64,000 nucleotides of DNA from Heterobasidion occidentale (GCA_039111635.1 JBCAQO010000004.1:2480001-2544000), one strand, 5' to 3'. Positions 34,734-46,773 are shown, numbered from the stretch's first letter. The notes: generated from the sequence alone by a model not told the origin. Numbers and translations are program-made.

Positions 34734-35515
34734 CGCGTGCGGAGGGCGTTCGACAACGAACACTGAGCCGGAGGAGAACCTGGGGCTGTGAGCGCAGAAA
34801 TATAGATTTCAGGAGGCGAGAAGCTGTTTTATATGCGAGTTCTTGCCCTCCGAACGCGTTCCTGACGGCATCGGGGGCTGAGGACGATGTTGATGGAATG
34901 GCATGTGGTCGCAAGGGTGAGAGAGAAGCAGGCAAGATACAGCCAAGAACCATATCAAATGGCCGTGATGCCCGTCCTCGAACGGGTCGGTGGATGCTCT
35001 TGGTCCTTGTATGCCATCTGATTCAGCGAAAGGGTGCATACGGGTGCAGTGCCTCTCTCTGGCCGTCTCTGTCTGCTTTGTGAGAAACCAGTAATCCTAA
35101 GCTAACCAGCTGTATTGAAGGCCCAAATAAGTCGTCAAATCAAATCCAACTATCCATTTCCGATGGACCAGCCGCTAAAAGGCCATTCAAATGTCCATTT
35201 TATAATATTGATAGCACCGTCAAACGCGGTCGGGATATCGTCCAAGACTACGCAGCATCTTGGAGTCTGGTGAAGCAAAAGTAAAGATGCATATGTGCCA
35301 CGCGACCTGCACGTATCGTGCGCACGCCTTTGTGCACACTCGAATCATCTATTCAGATGTTCGGAGTCGGACTCGACGGAAGCTCACATGGCGGCCTCAG
35401 GGCCAGGTCGCTAGGCCATCCGTTTATCTCCGTCTATTTTAAAGTGCGTCTCCCGGAGGTATTGGCATTTGGATAGTTTCATTTCATTACCACCATACTA
35501 GATCCAATTGAGACG
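34734..35515. promoter_or_regulatory. Intergenic region between divergent S41 peptidase and AYR1-like genes
   Basis: About 780 bp upstream of both genes; no recognisable coding segment. TATTTTAAAG at about 35435 lies 75 bp before the AYR1-like start and could serve as a TATA-like element. No other site was recognised. Confidence 0.3.
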
Positions 35516-36549
35516 ATGTCCCGCAAGACCAAAGTCGTCCTTGTCACAGGCTGCTCGGAAGGCGGCATTGGCTTCTCCCTGTGAGTCCTTCCTTGGTGCT
35601 CGATAATTTAATGGGCAGGGAGGCACTTGAATGAGCGCGTATACGTGTACAGGTGCGAGCAATTCGCGGAGCAAGGATGCAAGGTGTACGCAACAGCGCG
35701 AAACATAGAGAAGATGCAAGGGTTTACACATGCTGCGATCGAGAAATTGACATTGGATGTGACGAACGATGAAGATGTGAAGCGTGTGGTGGGGAATGTC
35801 ATTGACAGGGAGGGCAGCATCGACATTCTCGTGAACAATGCGGGGGTAGGATGTTTCGGTGCGCCAAGTCCTCTTCAATTTGAATCTCGAAAGATAACAT
35901 GCGAGGACATTCAATGCAGGACCTGTCCTCGAAATCCCACTCGACCAAGTCAGAGACGTCTTCGAAGCGAACACGTTCTCTATCTTGCGCGTCTCCCGCG
36001 TCGTCATTCCTCACATGGCTACCCGCAAGCAGGGACTTATCGTGAACATAGGATCCATTGTTGGAGAGATGTATGTCCCTCCCTCTATGAATTTGGACTC
36101 GTCTATGACCTTGACCCCCTCCACTTAGCCCGACACCCTGGGCGGGCATCTATGCGTCGTCGAAGGCGGCCGCGCACGCCATCACACAGGTCCTCGCAAT
36201 GGAATGTTCCCCCCTCGGCGTGGACGTCACACTTGTAGCTCCGGGAGGCGTACGGTCCAACATCTCGAGCAGTGCCTCCCCGACTTTCACCCTCCCTCCT
36301 GACACGCTCTATGCCAAATTTCTCGAAAACATCATCGCGCGCATGTGGGCGAGCCAGAGCCCCAAGTCCATGCCCACTCCGGTATTCGCGAAGAAGGTCG
36401 TTGCAAAGGTCCTACAATCGAAACCGCCTTTCTACGTAACGTTGGGACACAACTCGACAATCTTCAAGATATTCAAGTGGTTACCGAGGACTTGGGTCAT
36501 GGGGTACTTGTGGAAGCTCTTGAGTTCTCCGAAGGCTGGCGCAAAGTAG
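35516..36549 (+). CDS. AYR1-like short-chain dehydrogenase (1-acyl-DHAP reductase type)
   Basis: NADPH-dependent SDR resembling yeast Ayr1, which reduces 1-acyl-dihydroxyacetone phosphate in ether-lipid/phosphatidate synthesis at the ER and lipid droplets. ATG 35516. Exons: VVLVTGCSEGGIGFSL (cofactor loop), CEQFAEQGCKVYATARN, LTLDVTNDEDVKRVV, IDILVNNAGVGCFG, then PVLEIPLDQVRDVFEANTF. Later exons give ILRVSRVVIPHMA, VNIGSIVGE, and GIYASSKAAAHAITQVLAME (catalytic Tyr and Lys), ending SSPKAGAK at 36549. Four exons, frame intact. The hydrophobic C-terminal stretch (FKIFKWLPRTWVMGYLWKLL) fits membrane or droplet association. Specific substrate is inferred from overall resemblance only. Confidence 0.8.
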
Positions 36550-37235
36550 GTGCTACGGTGATATATATGAATCTGATTGTTGTTTGTAACTCGTACGTAT
36601 GTGTCCTTCCGCTATCGCATTCGTACAGGCTTCAGGTCGCTAATTTTGTTCGAGGCAGTACCAACCTTCGCGAAACACGCCTTTCAATCATATCTCCTGC
36701 TCGCGGCCTTGAGACAAGGAAAACTCCATCATTTTGTAACAACCCTTGGAAAGAGAGATTCGCGTGACAACTTACAAGCCTCCAAGCATGACCCATTCCT
36801 CCTTTAGACTCTTTAGTTCACGCGAAGCATTCGCCCGAACGTCGCAGGCATGGGATCGTCGGCGTCCGAGAACCATCCAACTTCGGTCTACGCTGCGTGC
36901 ATAGCGCGGGCCCTGTACAATCCCTATAGCAAGCTTGTAAACTCTACACCGTGATGTTGGTAGCGTTTGGCCGTGAATATTGTAGCTTTATCGTGTAGCT
37001 AGGTTCGGAAGGGTTCGGAGTGCTAGCGGAGATCAACCTCGTCTGGTCGTGATTTCAATTTCCCGATGCGTATCCAACAGGGAGACTTTCTACGAAGCCA
37101 GGTTACTACTCTATTTCCTGAAGATCCTGGGCTCTTTTACCTTGCAATCCATGGCTTGACCAGGGCCACTTTCACGATTCATAATATCAACGCAGCATCA
37201 GAGCCGAAATACAAAGAGCATAATCATAGGCCCCT
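36550..37235. other. Intergenic, no supported gene
   Basis: 3' region of the AYR1-like gene and 5' region of the LRR-like gene. Short frames only; nothing recognised. Confidence 0.4.
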
Positions 37236-38547
37236 ATGCATCGATTCTCCGCTCGCTCATATGTGGACTTCCAAAGTAGCAAGCTCTGTGGGATAACAGG
37301 TATGAGTTTTCCTTGTACATGGTAGCAGCGTTGACCGCAAGTCACCAGGCGCTCAGAAGATTATTGATACCATCAACAGCCGCACCTTTGTATCTAGGCT
37401 TGAGCTCGGGTATAATCTCTTGCAAGATGACGGCTGCGAAGCGCTCTTCGATTTCCTCTGCACGGAAGAAGGTCAAAGACATGGCATAGTTGAGATCAGT
37501 TTGAATGGAAATGGGATTGGTGCCAGAGGTCTTCTGGCAATCTGCAGATATCTGAACGGGAACACCGTTCTTCAAGAGCTATTTCTACAAAATGTGGGTA
37601 AATTCGCCGCAATTGCATTCAGCTCGATAGCTTATTGTGAAAATGCTTCTCAGAACTGCCTGGATCTCGACCAGACAACTGTTCTCACATTTTCCAAGGC
37701 TCTCAATACCTCTCATCTATCCAAACTTGCCCTTTCCACTAATACTCAGCTCACCGACAAATTCCTATCTCCGTTTTTGTCATCCTTATCCTCACCTCAT
37801 CTTCAGGTTCTTTATCTCTCTGCAATTGGCCTCACGCCTCTTTCCACACCTGCCATCATCGAATACCTCTCTTGCCGTCGATCGCGCTATCTGAACCATC
37901 TCAATCTTAATAGCAATTATCTAGGATTTTCCTCGTTCAAAGCAATCACCGAAGCCATAGAGGAACATAATCATAGCCTAGCATTCCTCGAGATGTTCGC
38001 CAACTATTTCATCGACGGAGAACTCGGTAGCATTGTCGGGCAACATCAGGACACCGAACTAGCTACTACTAACGATGAGCGGACAAGCATCGCAGACTGG
38101 CAGCAGAGTCAACGACGACTGGACAACATTATGACGCGCAATAAAATTTCTGCGACAGACACTATGCGCGAAGCGGTCGCGCTGTTGAAACCAGCACGCA
38201 GCCTTTTGCTCCAGTCCAGGAGCCGAGGTGACGTCCATGGCTTCGTGCAGGCTCCCTCTCCCCGTCTTCCTCTCGAATTGCAACTCTACATCCTTTCGTT
38301 CATTGGCCCTCGACTTTCAGAAGCGCAACGTCTCCGTATCTATCAATACGCTTCAGACCCGGGTACCCTTCCTCCAGATCCACGTCAGCTTCCCAGACTT
38401 TCGCGCAGTACTCCCTCCAGGAGCAACTCAGGTTCCCCACTTCTGCCCAACTTGAACAACACGAGCGAAATTGGCTCACAGAGTAAAGCTGAGGAGAAGT
38501 GGAAGTATCTGCGCATCGTGGATTGTGCATCCAAAGATCCCTCGTGA
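37236..38547 (+). CDS. Leucine-rich-repeat (ribonuclease-inhibitor-like) protein
   Basis: Proposed start ATG 37236 (MHRFSARSYVDFQSSKLC), one intron to the acceptor TCACCAG near 37345-37351, then a long exon to the stop at 38547. Repeats of the RNI type are visible: SRLELGYNLLQDDGCEAL, IVEISLNGNGIGARGL, VLQELFLQN, LSKLALSTN.QLTDKFL, LQVLYLSAIGLTPLS, YLNHLNLNSNYLGFSSF. A 60-nt in-frame intron at 37594-37653 is likely, since removing it gives LQELFLQNNCL. Residues after about 240 lose the repeat and include a short F-box-like piece (LPLELQLYILSFIGPRLS) and a Ser/Pro-rich tail. Probable protein-protein interaction role; partner unknown. Confidence 0.6.
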
Positions 38548-38912
38548 CCTGCAGTTTGGACGCGATTGCATGAAGATTTGTTTATATGATCGTATGTCTA
38601 TACTTTCATTTTCGGGCTGCGCATAAAGCAACTATCTGCCACTGCCGGCAATGCTCGACAGACATCACCTTAAATATGTGTACAATCGAGCGATGCCAAC
38701 ACGGTTTTCGGTTTATATTCCGGCCCTCGTCGTCTTCGCTTATAGGTCGATGATCTCAATGGCACGCTCACGAGGTCTGCCGATAGGAAAGCCGATTCTA
38801 TTTCTCCCTGCTGAGGCTCCCATGCCCGGCTCTTCGACAGCCATTATAAGCCGTCGACCGCATGGCTGTTCTCACACGCACATCTTATCACCTCCCACCC
38901 GTGAGTTCAGTC
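38548..38912. other. Intergenic, no supported gene
   Basis: Space between the LRR-like gene and the CMD-like gene on the same strand. A short plus frame (from 38651) crosses it without motifs. Confidence 0.4.
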
Positions 38913-39751
38913 ATGCCAGAGTTTACTCCCTCCAAACCAGCGCGCGTACCATACGTATTTCCGCCTCCCGGAACAAATCAGGTAGCTACCACTCTCAACG
39001 TCCGATTTCTATTAAATTGCCGATGATTTGTTGCTTGTCTTGAAGGTGGCAGACAGGATCCGCGAACGCAGACGCAACGGAGAGCTCATCGACCTAGATG
39101 CTGTTCTGTTCGCATCCTCTCCATACGGGTTTTCCCTGATAGCTAACTGAGCTCACAGGTTGAACAGTGAGCCTGTAGCATCAGGCTGGAATGGCTTGGG
39201 GGAAGCCCTCAGGCTGAACACTTCTTTGGCACCCCAGCTCGTGGAACTCCTGGTAAGTTCCCTGCCCGATCAATTTGATCAATGCAAGTCACCAATTTGC
39301 CTCTGCAGATCCTTCGTGTATCAGCACTCAACGGTTCAGCATATGTCTGGTGCGTATAAAAAAAGGAAATCGGATCAGAACGAGCAGTTCTTGAAAGACC
39401 TGGTATAGGCGACAGCATGAGGACATTGGACGCAAGGTCGGCTTACCCGCCAGCACCATCCGTGTTGTTCGCACAGAGGACGCATTTGCTTTTGCCTCTA
39501 CGAACTCTGTTGGCACAACTATTCCTCCAGTTTACGCCGCTGCGCTTGATTACGCGGACCATATGACCCGCTCGATCCTAGTCCCACAGCCTGTTTTCGC
39601 GCGCTTTCGCGGCCTCCTTGAGAACGACAGGCAGATCGTCGAAGCTACGACTGTCGTTGGAGGGTACAATCTTACTACCAGAGTGATGAGGGCACTGGAT
39701 GTCGCAGGGATGGCGGAGGAAGAGGTACCGATACCTACTGCTGAAGACTGA
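38913..39751 (+). CDS. Carboxymuconolactone-decarboxylase-like (AhpD-fold) protein
   Basis: ATG 38913 (MPEFTPSKPARVPYVFPP). Five exons with canonical introns: VADRIRERRRNGELIDLDAV, NSEPVASGWNGLGEALR, LAPQLVELL, ILRVSALNGSAYVW, then RHEQDIGRKVGLPASTI and a C-terminal half (YADHMTRSILVPQPVFARF) to 39751. This is the pattern of the CMD/AhpD superfamily, as in many fungal and bacterial stand-alone copies. The CxxC pair of AhpD peroxidases is absent at NGSAYVWRHE; only the His-Glu remains, so thiol peroxidase activity is unlikely. Frame intact. Substrate unknown; members act on aromatic lactones or as redox helpers. Confidence 0.75.
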
Positions 39752-39951
39752 GTGGAAGCAAGGTCGTTATATAGTGCTCGCACGCGGAGTGTATATGACC
39801 GGCCACAATCATCGCCACAAATCGTGTAATAATACAAGTTCTCTTACTACCTGTCGCACAAACCTCGCATGCCAGATTTCCTGAATGGCGTTTTCAATAA
39901 GATGACGGGTGTTTGAGTAGGGTCTGCGGAATATGGTCGACGAGTTCAGTG

Positions 39952-41285
39952 TCAATAGAATGGGAAGGTAATAGTTAGAAGACATACGCCTCCGTCAATC
40001 AAGACAGTCTCGCCTGAGCACATAGTTGTGAGACAAATTTCATAAGAAACAGAAGATGCGGCTGACCATTGATAAACCAGTTTGCGATAAGCATCAATGC
40101 CAAAGAACCCATGTCCCTCCTTGTACCACTTGGTAGAGTGGGAGTCTCGAACGACGGTGGGAAATTTTCACCGTGCGATTCACCGAGAGCGTCGATTGTT
40201 CCGGGGGCGGACATCTTACAGAAGATCCTCGCGCTGAGGTTCAAGGATTAGAGAGGATATTTTCCGAACTTACCTCAGTGATGAAGAAACCTAGAAGATG
40301 AAAAAAAAATTGGGACCTCGTCTAGTGGTATAAAGACTGTATTTACCAGGTGCTATGCCATTCACACGGATGCCGAGAGGAAGTAGCTCGTGGGCAAGCG
40401 TTGATGTAGCATGTCCGATAGCAGACTTAGACAAGAGATAAGGGAAGGAAAATCCGCTGGTAGCAGGATCCTGTGGAAGATCGAGTTGGTTGGGTGTTCC
40501 AAATATGAAAGTACAACGACACCTTCGTCCACCCATTCATGCTGCTTGTCATGATAACCTGAGGCACGAACTTTTTAGCAAGCTCGCCGTTATTTTTCCA
40601 CTTTTCGAGCAGCGGAAGGAACGCAAATGTGAGCCAATACGGCCCAACGGCATTTGTGTTGAGTGTATCATCAAAGTCCTCTTGTTTTATGGGATCGAAG
40701 TAGGATTTCACGAATGCTTCTGCGGTAGCGGCTTGAGGTCTAGTGAATCTCCCTCCATTGATGCCGGCATTGTTGAAAAAGACGGTTATGCCCTTTGGTT
40801 CGCGCTTGCCGATTTCCTCTGCGAGACGCGTAGCCTCTGACTGTCAAGATGAATAAGGAAATTTCGATCTAAACATGCATCATCGAGCCCCACCTTGGAC
40901 CGAACATCACCTTCAATACTATGGATTTTGCCTCGTCCAGGAAGCTTCGCTGCAGCATCGTTGTATACCTTTGCAACTCTGACATGAATAACGTCAGAAA
41001 CTTGCTTCCTGCCGCATTTTTTCGATGTTACCTTTCGAGATCCTCCTGCTTTGGTCCTATGATGTACACCGTAGCACCATTCGCGATCAAAGTTGAACTT
41101 ATCATCAAGCCGATACCCTGGAAAAAATTTCGATAGAGCATGCACACCGAACATCAGCATGTTTCATTGGTTTGTAGCTCGTATTGAACTTGGCGCACCG
41201 TTCCCCCTCCAGTGACGACGGCCACAACACCACGTAAATCAAAGAGACTGCTTGCAGAGAGGCTTTGAAGAACAGAATCGGCCAT
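39952..41285 (-). CDS. Short-chain dehydrogenase/reductase
   Basis: ATG 41285 (MADSVLQSLSASSLFDLRG). Exons in order: VVAVVTGGGT joined to GIGLMISSTLIANGATVYII (TGGGxGIG), VAKVYNDAAAKLPGRGKI, IEGDVRSK, EEIGKREPKGITVFFNNAGI, TLNTNAVGPYWLTFAFLPLL. Then QVIMTSSMNGWTK, PYLLSKSAIGHATSTLAHEL (Tyr and Lys), IRVNGIAPG, and a tail SLALMLIANWFING/ETVLIDGG ending FPFY at 39952. Six or seven short introns. Classical SDR with complete motifs; substrate unknown. A decayed relative lies directly upstream at 41.5-41.8 kb. Divergent-to-convergent arrangement with the CMD-like gene gives no clear functional link. Confidence 0.78.
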
Positions 41286-41489
41286 AGCGTCAAACTCGAG
41301 AGTGAAATGATCTGCATGGACGTAGGCACTATATATCGCACTCTGCGTTGATGACGTCGTGCGAATCCTCCTTCTCACGCATCCACCTGGGTCCGATTCC
41401 TGTCAAGCTCTTCGGGTTCTTGGCCGCTTCTGGGGCTTACCAGAACGTCCCGGACATAGCCTGTCAGTACCTCAGGACAGACGTAAGTA

Positions 41490-41790
41490 CTAGCAACTGA
41501 CCTCTCGGACGGAGACGGGTGGGTTCAAGTCTCGCTTCTCAGCGTCGATGTACCAGTTCAATATCGACATGAGCGCCAAGCATCTAAAGTCTCCCCCTTG
41601 AGAACAGTCGGGACCCGAACAACGCTTCCAAAGTGCGTTGGGCTAGCCAAGGGCAGCCATGGTCCCTGGATCCGTTGTCTTGAAGATAAGATGAAGCTAC
41701 GCACCCAGTGCTATACCGTTCACATTGATTCGAAGTGTGTGCTTCCTCATGGCATGCTAGACTATTGAGACGCTTATGCATAGTGGAGAC
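41490..41790 (-). pseudogene. Decayed SDR fragment, relative of the adjacent gene
   Basis: On the minus strand HAMRKHTLRINVNGIALGA (about 41760-41700) corresponds to LAHELLPLGIRVNGIAPG of the neighbouring SDR. VRVPTVLKG and CLALMSILNWYIDAEKRD (about 41620-41540) correspond to ETPTLPSG and SLALMLIANWFINGE. Stops and frame changes separate the pieces, and the cofactor half is not found. This is a C-terminal remnant of a tandem duplicate. Confidence 0.55.
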
Positions 41791-42303
41791 TCCCTTGAAG
41801 ATCGTGATTTAGACTCACCTTGTTGGTGTAGACAACCTCATGGATGCTGTACGTTTGATACAAAACAGCTACTTGCACCGCGAGAATTCAAAGTGGTCTT
41901 GCCTTAGAAGGATTCTTTACTGGCGACGTTCTTGACATCCTGTCCGGCGATGATGTTTATACATCACCTGGCAACTTCGACCAGACTGCTCGCCATGTTA
42001 AGGCCGAATCATCTTTACCAATTGAATCATTTTTTCGCCTGTGAACGCAAAGTATGGAATTGTTCAGCGCAGAACTGCAATGCAACAAGGAGAGAAACGT
42101 ACAGACGTTACTGTCGGGTAATATTGCGTTGCACAGCGTAATTGCTCTATTATGGAGCGATCGACGATCACGCACCAAGAGTCGCAAAAGCATATCTGAT
42201 AATGATAATTAAAGCTTTCGACACTTCCCCTTAATACTTCCCTTCGAATACCGAGTAGTAATACAGTATTTGTCTTCTGCAGTCTACTTAGCACATTTAT
42301 ACT
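41791..42303. other. Intergenic, no supported gene
   Basis: About 510 bp between the SDR remnant and the end of the aldo-keto reductase gene. Short frames on both strands; nothing recognised. Confidence 0.4.
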
Positions 42304-43573
42304 CTACTTGCAGTCCGGGAAACCGAGGCTACCCCAGCCAGTCCAGTTGGGGTGGCACACACGGAAGTGATGGGATTTGTCAATTGCTTTGAGTTCCCCG
42401 ATCTCGCTGTCCGTGAGGTCGATGATCGTCTTGTTAGCTAGATGAAGAGTCAGAAAAGAACGCCGATTCACAACGGGCGCAACTACTTACCGATGATGCG
42501 CGCGGGCGTGACAGATTTAGCAAGGACTAGGGAAAAGGAAGACAGGTCAACCTTGACATATGATCTACGCATCGTGAGAGGGCGTACCGTTGACATTGGG
42601 GGTGTTGGCCTGGAAGGAAACGAGGACATTCGCTGGCGATACACCGTGCTTCTCGGCGATCCTCGTGACGACCTCGTTAGCCAAAAGGGGAGAATTGTCT
42701 GAGCCAAGAGGAGAGTAAGCGGTGATCACGATGCCTTTTGCGGCACAAGCTTCGAGGACATCGTCCTGAAGGCACGAACTGTATAACCCAGACAGTGAGA
42801 TTTTTTCCGCTTCATAAGAACCCTACTCACGGGTGACGCTCGATCTGGTTCACGGCAGGGACAACCGTGGCCTCTTTGAGAAGAGCATCCAGGAACTCGA
42901 CGGAGACGTTCGAGACACCTATCGAAGAAGGGGTTAACAGGATTGGAAGCCAGAAAACAAAACCTGTACGTGCCAATGGCCCTCAGTTTTTCAGGGTGCG
43001 CCTTGTACAGTTTCTCCATCTCCTTCCACGTGTTGATCCAGTTGATGGACTTCTCGGGTTTGCCCTCCACGGTCATTGGCGCCGGCCAATGCATGAGCCC
43101 TGCGTTTCGTAGGGAAATCAATCGCTGTTTGAAATAAAAGAACCAAGTAACGCACAAAGGTCCAAGTAATCCGTGCCGAGCTTCTTCAGCGACACATCGA
43201 GTGCTTCAGCGGCGCGGAGGTGGTCGGGATTATCGAGCTTTGTGGTGAGGAAGAAGCTAGAGCGAGGCACACCCGACGCCTTGATCCCCTGGCCGACCTC
43301 GCTTTCGTTACCTGTGTCGGTGTCAGCCAGTGCGTCAAACTAGAGTCAAGTACGCCCACCGTAAGCGGCGGCTGTGTCGATATGCGTATAGCCATTTTTC
43401 AACGCGTGCTCGACGGCAACCTCGACAGCTCCCGGCTGGGACTTCCAAGTTCCTGCCGATGATTGTACCATTAGCACTGCATCTCGCAGCAATATACATG
43501 GAATATGCTAACCAAGACCGAGAGTGGGCATCTCGGCTCCGGTGTTCAGTTTGGTAACTTTGGATGCAGGCAT
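42304..43573 (-). CDS. Aldo/keto reductase
   Basis: NAD(P)H-dependent carbonyl reductase. ATG 43573 (MPASKVTKLNTGAEMPTLGL). Exons: THIDTAAAYG/NE (catalytic Asp and Tyr), SSFFLTTKLDNPDHL (Lys), GLMHWPAPMTVEG (His), so the AKR tetrad is complete. Later: KEMEKLYKAHPEKLRAIG/VS, VVPAVNQIERHP, KGIVITAYSPLGSDNSPLL, ANVLVSFQANTPNVN, and the cofactor-binding stretch VLAKSVTPARI. The end reads IDKSHHFRVCHPNWTGWGSL and FPDCK at 42304. The layout resembles fungal glycerol 2-dehydrogenase/Gcy1-type AKRs, some of which act in galacturonate breakdown; this assignment is by resemblance. About six short introns. Confidence 0.82.
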
Positions 43574-44109
43574 GGCTTGATGGCGAGTTGGAGAGATAAG
43601 GCGCAAGGTACTTCAAAAATAACGGGCCGACAGGCTACGAACGAGTGCCTTATATACGCAGCGGACCATCCCAAGGGATCTGCTCATGTGTGGCATCGAT
43701 GCCTGCGATAATAATCCCCAGATTCCGTGGATCCCACCTCCTTTTAGGAGTCGGCATCCGGGTTTACAGGCAACATTGGCTCCAAAATGGAAGAAATTGT
43801 TCACATTTTGGGGAGGCGATAGCAGAATTTGGGTAGATTGTCGTGGCGGAGAGAGCAAGAAAAACATGGAAACTTCCAAGGAGAATGCGGTCCGTGGTCA
43901 TGTCGGGATCATCCACCTCACTTCCGTTCAAAGGAGACATGTTTATCCGGAGAAATCCCGGCACTCTCACGGCCGTTTGTCCATTGAGATCCTTCAAAGG
44001 CAACGTCTTCTATTTCAATGTTCAACAACAATACAAGGCACTAAACATGCTGAATTTGAACAACCTCCTACTCAGAGATACTTTGTGTCAGAGGTTACTG
44101 AAATTAATT
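43574..44109. other. Intergenic, no supported gene
   Basis: Upstream region of the AKR gene and downstream region of the OYE gene. Long plus-strand frames here (from 43686 and 43843) run on through the antisense of the OYE gene and are judged shadows. Confidence 0.4.
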
Positions 44110-45898
44110 CTACAACGCATGTTCGGAGATATGCCCGTTCTGAACGTCCCGTCCCCGGCCCGGTATTCTGTACACCCACACGCTCACACTGCTCGCCACC
44201 AAAATCAACACAGCGAAGATCACCTGCATCTCCTTTGCCCACATCGCGGCCATCGCTTGTATCCCGCCCATCTTGTAGTCTACTCTTCGCCCTCTAGCCA
44301 ATCTTCTCATCATCACAACATACCAAGCCATCCCTAGCCCAGCGCCAATTAATTTTGGGAGTGGGAAGATTCCAAGAGAGGTAAGAATGCGGCTCAGCGC
44401 ATGGACGATAGGCGTATTAGGATAAGATAGGTCGGGCAGCGATGGGACAATACTTTCATAGAGTTGATGGGAAACTGGGCCGCTACCGCCACTTGGCTGA
44501 TCAAGGTAGGACAGAACACGAGGTAAGTCGGGGCGAAGAACGCTTCCTCTTCCAATACCCAGCACATCTGCATGTCCTTGGAGCAGGACGTCGTTCATAA
44601 TCTCAGGAGATCGAAGTCCACCTGTGAGTAAGATGAGGGGAGGTGTGGATGTTGAGGGGCCGAGGTTTTGGACAGCAGTGCGCGCCCGACGAGCAAACCG
44701 GGAAAAGAATGCTTGACCGGACGTGGCCATAAAATCTGTAAGACACCGAGTTGATGTTGGGCGTTGCTTGCCGAAATCGTGGAATGCGTACCTGGGTTCT
44801 CATAATCACCACCACTGATCTCGATGAAGTCCACCATTCCCCAACTGGCAATTTCTGCGACATGACCGACAGCACGTCCTTCGGTCCCCAGGTCAACCTG
44901 TCCGTTCACTGATGATGAGCCTGCATCGACGTAATCGGCAGAGTTGATCTTGACACCAAGAACAAAGTGTGACGGCACAACGGCTCGGATAGCAGCTGTG
45001 ATGCGGTGAAGCAGGTAGAGTGGATTTGTTTCCACTGAATATTCGTCCCTGCGAATGTTGCTCTGCATCGGCATGTTAACGAATGTACTTGCTCAAGCAA
45101 CGCTGTGCATACCTTGGGCGAGATGAACTGTGCGATCAAATCTATATCCTTGAGTCACGATCAGTCCTCTGCAAAGGATACGCACAAGACGAACTCACAC
45201 CCGTGTGACGCATGCAGTTCGATACCGTTGAAACCGCTTTCCAGCGCGACCCTGGCACCTCTAACAAAGCCATCTATGACCTCTTCTATATCGCTCGCAG
45301 TCATCGCTTGAGGGGTTGGGAAGGCGGCACGCAAAATGAGCCGAGAAAACCATCCATATTTCGCATTCGTCTGTGATGACGATCGGCTCGGTTGGCCGAG
45401 AGCCAGGGGACTCGGTGCAAGTGCTGGTACGAATGGTGGGCGACCCCCAAGTATGGTGGGAGATTGACGGCCTGCATGCGAGAGCTGCATGATAGCCAGC
45501 GGACCTCCGAGGTCATCTGGAGAGTTCGCCTGAGCGTCGCCACGTATCGACGCCGCCAGTTGTTGAAACGGTCGCAAACCATCCGCTGAGAGCGTGCGCG
45601 GGACGACCATGTCGCGACCCAGCGTCAAATGTCGCCTAGAAACCTGCACGTTCCCCGAGATGATGATCCCCCACCCACCCTTCGCCCACGTCGAGTACAG
45701 AGCGCAATGCAACGCATTAGGAGGGCCACCGAAGATGGTCGCGAGGTGCTCGTACATGGCAACCTTTACCAAACGGTTCTTCAGCGTAGCGCCAGACGGC
45801 AGAGTGACAGGCGTGAAAATCTGCGAGCGGCCATGGCGTGAGATTGATGGAGAATCATTGTTGTATTGAACTGGCCGGCCTGTAAGTTCATACATCAT
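44110..45898 (-). CDS. Old Yellow Enzyme-family NADH:flavin oxidoreductase with C-terminal membrane segments
   Basis: FMN-dependent ene-reductase-like protein. First exon from about 45898 (MMYELTGRPVQYNNDSP; an ATG pair is used) reads FTPVTLPSGATLKNRLVK, GGWGIIISGNVQVSRRHL, LAIMQLSHAGRQSP (conserved H-A-G-R-Q), VRGARVALESGFNGIELHAS with HGC, then after an intron DLIAQFISPK. Exon 3 gives SNIRRDEYSVE, FVLGVKINSADY, MVDFIEISGGDYENPG. Exon 4 gives PLILLTGGLRSPEIM and ADVLGIGRGSVLRPD (FMN phosphate site). The barrel is followed by about 100 residues with two hydrophobic stretches (LIGAGLGMAWYVVMM and QVIFAVLILVASSVSVWVY) and a short basic tail ending HISEHAL at 44110. A membrane-tethered OYE is unusual for the family. 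Confidence 0.85.
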
Positions 45899-46773
45899 CG
45901 GAGAACTGGAGACAACATACGCTGGCTGTCGGCCATACCGCTCTTGTCAACAAGAAGCCTCAGCACTCACCTACTTACTCTTCGTAGTGTGGATTGTGTG
46001 AATGATGCATCAGCGCTTCAGCCGAAGTATATTTGGCTCCCTTGTCGAGCGGTTCGGGGCAGGTGCGAATAGGTGCGAATTGGTGCGAATTGCAAATGGA
46101 TCAAAGTCCCAGAAAGGAAGTTGGTTGTCCGAATCTGCTCCTACGTGCCGACCAACAAGGACGAGCGCTCGTGTGTCTGTTATCGTGCACCATAGTGTGC
46201 ACTCCTTGGTAGTCTATCGACCAACGATAAGTGCACAGAGTTTTCATCACCACTAACCAAACCGCCCAAACGTCAAACGCGTCAGTTACGCCGATCCTTA
46301 CCATCAGCAGATATTCGAATCGAGATGTTCCTCGCCTGAACCTCGCCGAGTCGCTCTAGCACCATCACTTTGTACGGTGTTGACGACGATTTTTCAGGCA
46401 TCTTCGTTCTGCTGCAGCGCACAGTGCTATTTTTAAACCAGTCGAAATGAGACACCGCCTTTGATTATGATAACTACTAATTAGAAGCCTCGGCAGTGCA
46501 AAATGTCATCAATCTACACTGCGTGCGTCTGTCTACCTCAATTCTCGTCTTTGCAGGGCGTCTTACTTTCTGCACCAGCTGACAGCACAGGATTGCGCAG
46601 TTGCAAAGAACGTATCGAAACCATCGACAGTCCATCGACCCATCTACCGCCCCTATGGGACCGGTATGTTGGCGGACTAATACTCTCACCACGTTATAAG
46701 GATGCGGCCTCACGCATTCCTCCATTCAACTTTCACGACAATCTTCGCTGCATATTCACGACCTCTACTAGAC
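45899..46773. other. Intergenic with a small 10-bp tandem repeat
   Basis: At about 46060-46092 the decamer (A/T)GGTGCGAAT occurs three times in tandem. Otherwise nothing is recognised; the region lies between the divergent OYE and membrane-protein genes. Confidence 0.4.

Noticed and set aside
41330..41410. Possible plus-strand tRNA, suggested by GGGTCCGATTCC
   Set aside because: No A box or cloverleaf could be built around it.
43686..44337. Plus-strand frames of 203 and 164 residues
   Set aside because: They are antisense to the 3' part of the Old Yellow Enzyme gene and have no motif or intron support.
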